A DNA stretch of 64,000 nt, from NCBI RefSeq assembly GCF_947507565.1, contig NC_089183.1, positions 1,860,001 to 1,924,000 of the forward strand. Direction: 5' to 3'. Both the position numbers and the translations under genes were made by a program. Below are positions 55,583-64,000 of the stretch, piece after piece (the first letter of the stretch is position 1; each line of letters starts with the position of its first letter). Origin of the DNA: Oscarella lobularis (Eukaryota > Porifera > Homoscleromorpha > Homosclerophorida > Oscarellidae). The notes below the pieces were generated by a model. It was not told the DNA's origin. It saw only the letters and a list, made by a program, of their open reading frames with translations, and searched no databases.

Positions 55583-55935
55583 AGTAGAATGTCACTTATC
55601 CGAACTTCAATCATCCGATCACGTCGGTCAACCGAACGGTGGTTGAGTCAGAACGGGTTCTTAGCATTCAACTACACGTAAATGCTAAGAACTCGTTTGA
55701 TGCACAAGAACGTGTTTGAACGTGTTTGTACGCGTTCGGCTAAAGTGCCAAATGCTCTTCCGACCTTGTTTTCTGCGCACTATCTATTCGCAACGTTTAT
55801 TCAAGATGCATGATTAGTCTATGTCAACTTTACCAGATGATTTTGCATTTAAAATGAAAACGCCACTTATCCGGATTATTCAGACTTCCGAACGTGGCTC
55901 GGTCCCGAAGTGTTCGGATAAGTGACATTCTACTG
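55583..55935. mobile_element. pogo/Tigger-type MITE
   Basis: A 353-bp unit with perfect 23-bp terminal inverted repeats that start AGTAGAATGTCACTTATCCG. An inner partial repeat of the end occurs at 55862-55890 (CCACTTATCCGGATTATTC). The right end reads CATTCTACTG followed by TA, as expected for pogo-type insertion; the left outer bases have decayed. No coding capacity. Confidence 0.82.
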
Positions 55936-56009
55936 TACATGTAGCTGAGGAGGAGGGGCAGGCGACCGCGTGCTTCGTGTACGGGTACAGCGTACGGGTC
56001 GCTGACAAC

Positions 56010-57918
56010 ATGGCGAGATATCACGCGAAAGCACTTTCTTTCATAAAAGAAGCGCAAAAGCTACTTTGTACTTCCAGCGAGGTAAGGAATTTAACATGTT
56101 GATGTATTTCTGGGTCTGCTTCTGTCTCTCTGCTATTCACAAGGCCATGAAATGCTTTTTAGCTGTTTACACTTACTAAAGGAGCCTTTGTTGACAAACT
56201 GTCTTTAGGATTCAGTTGCAGACGAAGCTTTGCAAATCCCGTCGGAGCTAGAACTGTCAATGGAGCGCGAAGAAGTGCGCGAAGTTGCCGACAACGACGA
56301 CGACGGCTACTGCAATAAAGTCGACAGACAGCAAAAGGCATGTTTTGACCGTAGGAAACGCAATTGCGGAAAAACCCCTGCATGTCTCTTTCAGAATAAG
56401 CTAGCAAAACTTAGTGCCCAAGAAGAATTCCGAAAAATCATGCGTTTCAGTGGCCATCGCGGCAAAAATGAAAAGGGTAGGTCAAGAGGTTGGCAACGGG
56501 AAGCGGAGCATCATCTGGGTCAACGGGGAGCGTACGATCTGGAGGAAACCCTCCGCTAAGAGTCGTCTGTCTGAGCGATTGCAGGGCCATCACCCTCCCC
56601 CCCCCCCCCCCCGACGGAACTCATGTGGTTGAACTTTTCAATGCTGGATTGGGCGAGAAAGACATCTGTCGCGTAGGAGAAGTTGCAAAGGCTCTCCATG
56701 ACGCAATTGTGAAAGCCTTCCCACAACTCGTTCACGTCGGGTATGAATTCGTAAAATGCCCTGCCAGGGGAAAGAGGAATCTTGAGTGTCTTCGAAAAAG
56801 TGTTCTAATATAACATCTCTCAAAAAATGTTACGGAAATCAAAAATAATTAAAGAAACCATTTCTTTGCTATCAACTAAAGATCGCGGAAAGAAGGTGAG
56901 TCTGTAGCAATACCTATATGCGCACAGTTGCAGTACAGGGTTTTCAGACTTTTACGGCTACCATAAAGTTAGACAAATGACTCGTCAATATTCCAATGCC
57001 TAATTACCGAAAACATACTGAAAACTGCATAAAAATGTAGGCGCTGTTTTTGGACACCAACACATGGATTTTATAGTTTTCTTCTTTCATGAACAGCCAA
57101 GAGAGGAAAGCGACGAAAGAATCTGTTTAAGTGACGGCGAAAAATGCAATGAATATTCCATAGAGGTTCGACATACATAGTGCAATGGGAGTGGTTGATA
57201 TAGCCAGTATGTTTAATTAAGGCTCAATTGTCTCGTGTTGCGGTTGACCTAACGTTGGGTAACACAATGGAAAAGACAACTACGCATGACCAGGAAATCA
57301 TCGAAGGAGAAAGAGAGGACAAAGAGGAAACCTTGGAAGAGGTTCGTAATGATGTTTGCACAAATACATAATGTTGAATTGTTCTTCATGTATCAGACGC
57401 CAGCTTTACGGGCGCAACAAGATTTGGCGTGCGCGCAGTCACTAGCAATTGACACAGAAAAAGTGAGAATAGCGTCTGTTTTGTTTAATCGCTACTGACT
57501 GCGTGGTAGGAAAGAACGAAATCTGATTTTGCAGCTCAAGCTGCGGTTGTTGCAGAGCTGAAACGTCTTTCTGCTGACATGAAACCTATCGACCCGAAAA
57601 AGGACGAATACGACGCCATTGTTGTACGCATTCAACTTCCTGATTCGTCTGTGTAAAAGAGACGATTCCAATCATCGCATACCCTTCAAGTACGTTTAGG
57701 AGTTGTAATGTTATTACATGCATGTTGTTTACTATAAGGATCTGCTGTACCGGGTTGGGAGTTATTCCTCCATCGAGCATCCAGATCATTTCACGTTGTT
57801 GGATCGTTCAAAGAGGCCCTCAAAGGCTATGGAAATTCGAGGCAAAAAGGCGCAAGATTTGAACCACGTTTTTCGCGGAAGAACAAGCGTTTCCCTTATA
57901 GCAGAGAAAACGGTATGA
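56010..57918 (+). CDS. Multi-exon gene, possibly related to HECT ligase N-terminal regions
   Basis: A series of plus-strand exon-like blocks with GT..AG borders. They include MARYHAKALSFIKEAQKLLC (56010-56081), DSVADEALQIPSELELSMER (from about 56210) and KLAKLSAQEEFRKIMRFSGH (from 56401). They continue with a frame giving WVNGERTIWRKP, RVVCLSDCRAITLPPPPPDG and VKAFPQLVHVGYEFVKC (56510-56760). Later blocks include EESDERICLSDGEKCNEYSI (57107-57165), EIIEGEREDKEETLEE, TPALRAQQDLACAQSLAIDT (57400-57460) and SDFAAQAAVVAELKRLSADM (57512-57655). The last block ends KKAQDLNHVFRGRTSVSLIA near 57905. The W-NGER-T-W segment and the R-x-QDLAxxxSLxIDxEK segment resemble parts of invertebrate HECT-type proteins as I recall them; the family is not proven. 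Frame consistency across all introns could not be shown. Confidence 0.4.
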
Positions 57919-58319
57919 GCATGCAGGGTAGCTCGTTTCTTTCCAACAATATGTCCGAAGCGAAACATATTAATCGATTGTTGCATCATCTTTAACACGT
58001 GATCGTTTCGCTGCAGCGCAAGGCAACGGCACCTTACCTACCCTATCGGAACTCTTTACTGACTACAGTACTAAGAGATACATAGTGTGCCCTACTTTTG
58101 ATAAGTTCTTTCTTATAGGAGGTACTGTAATTGCTTGACTGCTATGGTTGCCATTAGTTTTGCGGATCGCTTTAATAATGTATGGGAGTCGATATTCAGC
58201 TGTAGTTTTGCTCAGAGAGGCGTGCATTTTGAACAGCGTGAAGTAAGAAATTCAATAATTTCAATGAACGTATTATTCAACGGCGTGTGTCTTGAGGTGT
58301 AGGAAAACCAAGATGCTCG
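57919..58319. other. Intergenic, no gene recognised
   Basis: Separates the multi-exon gene from integrase copy Y; no signal seen. Confidence 0.35.
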
Positions 58320-60120
58320 ACGACAAGGAGATACGCAAGCGACTCAGAAAGCGTATCGTCGAATTGGAAAAAGAACTCGAAAAACGGAGGACGGCGACAT
58401 CGACGCAAATGCCACAGTCCATCAAAGCGGCGCCCTCACCAAAGAGCAATTGCGTCAATGTCGCGATCTAATGACCGGATTCGTCGACGGAACTATAGAC
58501 GATCCTTTCGATTCCGGTTCGTAATTTAATTAAATATCGAAAAATTATTTTCACTTGCTTTAGGTGCAAACGACGTTCGAATGTTTTAGAGAGTGCGTGC
58601 ATCTCCTCAAGAAACTTATAACAAAACTAGCTCAAGCAAAAAGTTCAGTTGAAGTTCCACTCGATAAACTATGGAACGTCGAATGGGACAAAAGTAAAAG
58701 TGTCGTAATTAATTTTTATGATCAAGTGTTAGTGTTTTTTGATTACGTGTTTGTGTTTTTTGATCAATTGTTTGTGTTTTTTGATCAAGTGTTTTTTGAT
58801 CAAGAGTTAGAGTTTTTCGATCAAGAGTTTTTTGATCAAGTCTTACCTTTTTTGATCAAGTATCACATAATCGGTGAAAAGCATTTATTGGAGTTGTTAC
58901 CGGAATTTCACTTTTGATGACCATGTTCATTTGCTTACTTCATGTAAAGTGTTTCTTTCCAAGATTCTAAAGAAACAATACTAGAGGATACGTTGGAATC
59001 GATGTTGGACGACGACACCGATCAACAAGTTTCATTTTCGTCTAGTGTACAGCGCGAAAGAACTATGGGTCGTTCGAGATAACGTATTAACCCGGAAGAC
59101 ATCGATCAATTACACTTTATGCTTGGCACGTGGCTTGGCGTAGCGGAGGCTCTCGGAGTGTCTCAGCGAACTCTAAGATGAAGAAGGCATGATCATGGTC
59201 TGCCACTCGGCGCTGATGTTTACTCCATTTGTGATGACGACGAACTCGACGAGATAGTCCAGGAAATACTTCAAGAATCTCCAGAATCTGGCGAAGTATA
59301 CGTCGATGACGCTCTTGCTTCCCAAAGCATTCGTGTTCAGCGCAGACGTCTGCGCCAAAGTCTTCGACGCATTGATCCGGTCAATCGGTCGCTGAGACGA
59401 TCATTTGCTATTGTTCGTCGATTTTACCGCGTTGCGGGACCAAACGCGCTGTGGTAATGAAAAGTACATGACAACCTCACCCCTTTACACACATTTTTAG
59501 GCACTTTGACGGCAACCATAAACTGATACGGTGGAAAATGGTCATACACGGCTGCATTGACGGCTTCAGTCGTCTAATAACGTACCTTTCAGTGGCTGAC
59601 AACAACAGAGCTTTGCGCAACTGTCTGCGCTCTATTTGAAAATGCTACGGCTACATTTGGTGTTCCCTCTCGCGTAAGGTGTGATCGTGGAGATGAAAAT
59701 GTTGACGTTGCTCGGTTTATGTTACAGCAGAGAGGACTAAATCGTAGCTCTGTCATGGCTGGATCTAACGTCCAGAGCCAACGCATAGAGCGTTTATGGG
59801 TTGAGGTCAAGAGGATCGTAATCAGCAGATATAAAAATTTGTTCTATCACCTTGAAAATAATTCGTTAATGAATCACACATCTGACAACGACCTTTTGTG
59901 CCTCCATTTCGTTTTTCTGCCAAGGATCGCAAACAGCCTCGCGCGCTTTGTTCATCAATGGAAACAACCCTTGAATTCGACGTGAAGGTGGACGTTCACC
60001 GAATCAAATGTTGCTTCAGGGCATATCGGATACAATTAGCGACTTCACTACTGTTCACTACTGTCAGTGATGACTACGGGGTTGACGACGACGTTAGCTC
60101 CGTCTTAAACCGAGGGCTGT
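58320..60120 (+). pseudogene. Integrase-type (DDE) transposon copy Y
   Basis: Transposase-like gene with an integrase core. An opening exon is coiled-coil-like (LDDKEIRKRLRKRIVELEKE, from 58314). A 46-bp intron leads to FECFRECVHLLKKLI (58575). A minisatellite (58718-58862) follows, then LEDTLESMLDDDTDQQVSF (58985), INPEDIDQLHFMLGTWLGVA and RRFYRVAGPNALW (to 59454). A clear 47-bp intron (59455-59501) precedes the core [20 protein letters not shown] (first Asp), FGVPSRVRCDRGDENVDVAR (second Asp) and SNVQSQRIERLW (Glu). Stops near 59082 and 59178 and a 1-base shift near 59615 break it. The H-(I/F)-DGNHKLIRW core defines a family common in invertebrates that resembles IS3-type integrases; the superfamily name is uncertain. 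Confidence 0.72.
58718..58862. repeat. TTGATCAA-based minisatellite in copy Y
   Basis: About eight imperfect units of TTTTTTGATCAAGTGTTAG type. It corresponds in position and orientation within the element to 34400-34550 of copy X, but unit number and order differ. Confidence 0.88.
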
Positions 60121-60126
60121 CCTTCG

Positions 60127-62638
60127 TTAAACAGAGTTGAATCCGTGCGAGTTCAAAATTCCGTACGCAACGTCGTCTTTGAAAGCGTCGTAGTCGACAT
60201 TATGTCGGCGCGTGAAAACGATTTTCATAGTGCAAGTAGACGCCGTCAAACAACGCCTTTCACTGGTAGCTTCGAGATCAAAAGCTAACATGGGCTTAGT
60301 GTAAAAGCCGACGACCGGAACGTTTTGTGCGCCGGTAGCGAACTCCATAATGTGTTGCAGTGTTAGAAGTTCCGTACCAGCAAAAATGTCTAAACATTTA
60401 ACATTGCGAATGATGTACTCTAGCCATAGCAATAGACCTTTATTCGCGACATCTTTGATGAAATCATTCCAATTCATAACGATAGCCTCTTCAATCATTC
60501 GAGTGTTTGAATCTCTCTCCGAAAGGACAGGCTCAAAGAGATCTAGAACAAAGTCGGCAGTGAGTTCGCGAGGCTTTCTAAAGGCGAGAAGATGAAATCC
60601 CAAACTGAGGTTTTCGCGGAGAAATGCCAAAAATCCGCAGCACTGCAAGCCCTCGGCGAACTGGTCCATTTCAGCCTTTCGGCTGAAGAAGACCTAAATG
60701 TCTTCGTTGAAAATATGTTACGTAGTACAGATGTCTAACTGACGTTGTTCTTGGCCGCAGCTGAAACAAGGGCGTCTCTGTGTAAATTTCTGGGCTGGTT
60801 TCCCAAAACCCATGTCGAAACGAAAGTCGAACTGTTCGTCACCAACGATAGATCTCACGTCGTCATCACATTTTGCTTCGTTCAACTGCCGTAAAAAATG
60901 ACCAAGTACAATCAAGTTCAGATCAAGTACGTACTGCCGTCAGGCAATTGAACAGCGTAGAATCGCAGACTTCTTCGACGGAAGGGCTGCAAAGACCGTA
61001 GATCATGTAACGCACGAAAGACCTAGTTAGGCAATGCTTCAATGTAGTAGCGTATGGGTAGGTAACTTACGTAGCAAAAACAAACGGACATGGACCTTCC
61101 TGCAAAATGGACAATGCCACCATCATTCCAAGGAAATAGTATTTTTCTTCAATGACATCTTTTGGACTTTTCGCTGGTATTAGATGACCGGCTTTGCCAC
61201 AAACCAATGGACCGTCAAGGAGTTGCTGAAGAACTCTTGTTAGGAAGTCGCGTCGTGGCCCCCCGTCATCGACACCAAACTCCCTTACGAATCGAAATTT
61301 AAGAGAAACTTTTCCGGTCATTTGATGTCGTTTGAACGCTCGCATTGCGTCGGAAACCAAGTGTTGGCGGCGGACATCTATCCGATCGAAGTCCTTGCGA
61401 TCAAAAGCACTAGTGCTGTACATAGCCCCGAAGTTGCTATGTATAAACTCTTTAAGGCGAAACATGTTCAGCTCCTCATTCACTCTACGGACGGCATTAC
61501 AACAACGTTGGCTCGCGTGGGCTACACTAGTCCATCATACTTTGTGTCAGCCGCTGCAAGGCTTTCATCAATAGCATCGGCGATCTTTCTCCTCCTCTCC
61601 CATTTTTCCGCCTTCGCCATCAGAATCTGACGAAGAAATAGAAATAACAGCGCACGATGTGTACGATCTGGTTTATACGTTATAATCAACGTCATATATT
61701 CCGATGTTCTTCCTACTTGTAAGACGAAGTCACGTTTTCTGTAGTCTTCTCCGTCTTCGGCTTATTCTCCTTTCGTACTTTACGTCGTTTCAGTCGTGGA
61801 GACGACGATGAGGGCGTAGCTGGAGGGCGCTGGCGAACAACTTTGGCTTCAAAATGTGCCCCCTTAGCGTCTTCAAGTGTGTCCTAGGGTAGCAATGCAA
61901 CAACATGAAATGTCAGACATATCTAAAAACCAACATCAACACCTCATCATCCAGATCTCGTTCAGGAATGACGTAAATAATCTTTTGCTTGAACAACTTT
62001 CGCACTGTTTCTCCACCCAATTGTCGTCCTTCGGGAAGTTTTGGCCTGATGAGCTCAAGACCAACGGCCATGTGGAGTTCAATGCTAAAAAAGTAATTTA
62101 CGTACTCAATAGTTAATGTATGTGCTCATTACCCGACGTCATCGTACTCTAATTTCTCAAGAAATCGTCTTTGATTCTTTCAATTAGTTCCGTTTCTGTC
62201 CATGCCGTATCGATTTCAAAAAGATTTAGAATGAATCCTTGTCGATGAAGCTCTGCTCGTTTCGAACTTGTTGGCACAGTGCGATCAGTGTGACTTCGTA
62301 GAAGAACGATGTCTTTTGCGAATATGACGGAGGACGAACGTCTTTTCGCTTTGTCTCCACGCGATGAGCGCTGGGTGCCCCTTGCTTGATTGGCTTGACG
62401 TCGAACGGCTTGACGTCGAGCTGCCGCGGACTGTCTTTCCACGCCATACCGAAGCTAGCTCCGCGGCTGTTGTATCAAATGCTTGCCGTCGCCGCTCAGA
62501 AGACGCGTTAGAAGTCGCGTTTGAGCCATCTTGAGTCGCGTTAGAGCCATCTCGAGTCTTCTCGACGATATTTGCGAAACGAGGATGTCGAACGATTGCA
62601 TTTGCCCACGCGTCATGATCGGGGTTCCTCTGCGCCAT
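60127..62638 (-). pseudogene. HECT-domain E3 ubiquitin lig­ase-like gene, eight exons
   Basis: Proposed minus-strand exons: 62638-62133, 62084-61943, 61883-61717, 61626-61525, 61484-61071, 61022-60935, 60885-60722 and 60682-60127, with introns of 39-90 bp. The N-terminus (MAQRNPDHDAWANAIVRHPR) and FAKDIVLLRSHTDR...ILNLFEIDTAW form the domain shared with 44095-44807. The HECT N-lobe lies at 61484-60722 (LKFRFVREFGVDDGGPRRDF, YYFLGMMVALSILQEG). The C-lobe is in the last exon (HIMEFATGAQNVPVVGFYTK, ATSERRCLTASTCTMKIVF). The Cys in ASTCTM is at the usual place of the ubiquitin-accepting residue. It ends SHGFNSV. The layout resembles G2/M-phase-specific E3 ligase-like genes of invertebrates. The frame breaks twice in exon 1 (near 62410 and 62165) and once at exon 4, so it is either decayed or affected by assembly indels. 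Confidence 0.75.
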
Positions 62639-62670
62639 CTACAAGCCTGGAATTTCTTTGGGAAAGAAAG

Positions 62671-62866
62671 TGTTACGTCCTTCTTCGCGCGTAGGCGTAA
62701 CTCGGGTCCACACTGTGGCTGATGGTCTCTTTCTCGGTCTCTTTATTAGGGATGAGGCTCTCTCCCTCCTCTAATCCAACCTCCCGTATCTATCTTATCT
62801 CCCCCGTAACAACAAACACAACAATTCCCCCTCCTGAGTCCATGGCACGTCCTCGTGACATTAACA
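62671..62866 (-). repeat. 3' LTR of Ty3/gypsy element
   Basis: A 196-bp segment with matching ends TGTTA...TAACA. Read on the minus strand it follows a short purine run (GTGGGG) and contains AATAAA near 62748-62743, as expected for an LTR polyadenylation signal. The partner LTR lies outside the window, so the boundaries rest on the terminal motif and position after pol. It ends 32 bp upstream of the HECT gene start codon. Confidence 0.6.
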
Positions 62867-62943
62867 CCCCACAGAACACAGACAACTACAACGAAACACC
62901 CACCTTACGACAAACGTCCAACTGTCAGCTTGCGTAGGTATGA

Positions 62944-64000
62944 TCAGGCGGCTTCCTTTTTCGGTCTGAACACTTTCTTGAATCTTTGTCTCCCCACGCA
63001 CGGATGATCCTGGAGTTCCATCGGTACCTTTCTTGCCCTCCCGAAATGAACAAACAATGATCCGCTGGGTGGACCACCAATCGGCTCCACCCGGATATTT
63101 GTGTCGGTTACATCAGCCACACGATATGGTCCCGAAAATTTCGGCGTCAATTTTGTTGGGCTCCGATTCCCTCGGTAATCGACCATCACGATATCTCCTA
63201 TCTGGTATTTTTCCTGAGTGGCTTTCTTATCATATTGCTTCTTAGCCTGTTCCTGCGATTCTCCAATGTGTTGTCGGGCCAACTCCCAAGCATTACCCAA
63301 GCCTTTCTTCAACTCGCTTCCGTAGTCCTCTGCATCCAACTGCGTAGCCAGCGACGGCACCGCTAACGCCGTCTGCGTTGGTAGTCTCGCTTCTCTTCCG
63401 TACATGAGCATAAACGGTGAACTTCTTGACGACGAATGTGGTCGCACCCGATGCGCAAATAACAAGTAATTGAGGTATTGATCCCACTCGCCACCGTAGA
63501 ATTTGCTATGCTTGCTGATCATCTGTATCAAGATTCTGTTCATCCTCTCTACCATGCCATCGGTCTGCGGGTGATAAGCTGATGTATTGATTTTTCGCAT
63601 TCCCGTGAGCGAACACACTTCCTTTATCAGGCTCGAAAGAAAATCACTGCCCCTATCAGACAATAGCTCCTCGGGCACTCCGTGTCGACATATGATCTCA
63701 GTCACCAGCAACCGCGCAATCGTTTCCGCCTTGTGGTTCTTTGTTGCAAATACTTCCGGCCACTTCGTCAAATAATCCATGAAGACAACCGCGTATCGGT
63801 TACCCGTTGATGTCGCCGGCAACGTTAGCACATCCACCGCGACTCAGTGAAATGGTCCACCAACTGGTATCGGTCGAAGGGGTGGCGTCAACCGCTTCCC
63901 GGCTCCTCCATACTCCGCGCACGGCAGACAGGTACGACAGTATTTCCGCACGTCTTTCCTCATTCCCGGCCACCAAAACCTGACCGCTAAGAGCCCGTAA
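62944..64000 (-). pseudogene. Ty3/gypsy pol, integrase part (continues beyond window)
   Basis: Minus-strand 3' end of a gypsy-type polyprotein. The zinc-binding region is partly visible (FWWPGMRKDVRKYCRTCLPC from about 63975). A TGA near 63847 stands where an Arg codon is expected before the first catalytic Asp (VAVDVLTLPA). The core continues with RYAVVFMDYLTKWPEVFATK, the second Asp in LLSDRGSDFLSSL, and Glu in TDGMVERMNRIL. The GPY/F-type module (LTPKFSGPYRVADV) follows, then a basic tail FKKVFRPKKEAA to the stop at 62944. Apart from the TGA the roughly 300-residue frame is open. Confidence 0.9.

Overview
Overview. The window looks like nuclear DNA of an early-branching animal. A sponge is the best guess, but this is inference. 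Spliceable introns are very short (about 40-90 bp, GT..AG). The protein fragments are animal-type: an SRA/YDG domain, a HECT ubiquitin ligase, a P2X7-type intracellular domain and a P4-ATPase. Almost every major eukaryotic transposon class is present. No rRNA, CRISPR or bacterial operon structure was seen. Most coding regions carry single-base frameshifts or nonsense codons. This is therefore a transposon graveyard with a few host gene remnants, and one recent, apparently intact element. Some 1-bp indels could be assembly errors; the sequence alone cannot separate these from real decay.

Layout. 0.2-3.4 kb: a foldback element with long inverted arms and a perfect 9-bp target duplication, carrying an hAT transposon. 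4.8-6.3 kb: a pogo relic. 6.6-16.2 kb: four pieces of one non-LTR retrotransposon family with a restriction-like endonuclease, separated by (TC)n tracts; one copy is interrupted by an 835-bp hAT MITE. 16.3-16.7 kb: a PIF/Harbinger relic. 19.2-19.6 kb: P2X7-type domain exons. 20.8-26.8 kb: a Helitron with a recognisable 3' end. 27.6-32 kb: mostly anonymous sequence, two copies of a small MITE and one unidentified multi-exon gene. 32.5-34.6 kb: a MULE transposase gene with introns, cut off by an integrase-type transposon. 35 kb: a P4-ATPase fragment. 38.3-39.6 kb: a nine-exon SRA-domain gene (minus strand). 39.6-44.1 kb: an intact Tigger-like element with 688-bp inverted repeats; its first intron holds a TTAA-flanked composite insert. 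44.1-44.8 kb: truncated paralog of the HECT gene. 47.4-53.8 kb: two ends of an hAT gene, with a foldback element, a non-LTR tail and a piggyBac relic between them. 53.8-55.1 kb: an OB-fold/RPA-like gene. 55.6-60.1 kb: a pogo-type MITE, a multi-exon gene and the second integrase-type copy. 60.1-62.6 kb: an eight-exon HECT gene (minus strand). 62.7-64.0 kb: 3' end of a Ty3/gypsy element whose LTR stops 32 bp before the HECT start codon.

How the parts relate. The two foldback elements share TAGCCT ends and 9-10 bp duplications, the signature expected of MULE-mobilised DNA, and a MULE transposase fragment lies between them. The TTAA-flanked repeats in the Tigger intron fit piggyBac-type mobilisation, and a piggyBac relic lies 10 kb away. 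The HECT gene has a partial paralog next to the Tigger element. These links are inferences from sequence signatures.
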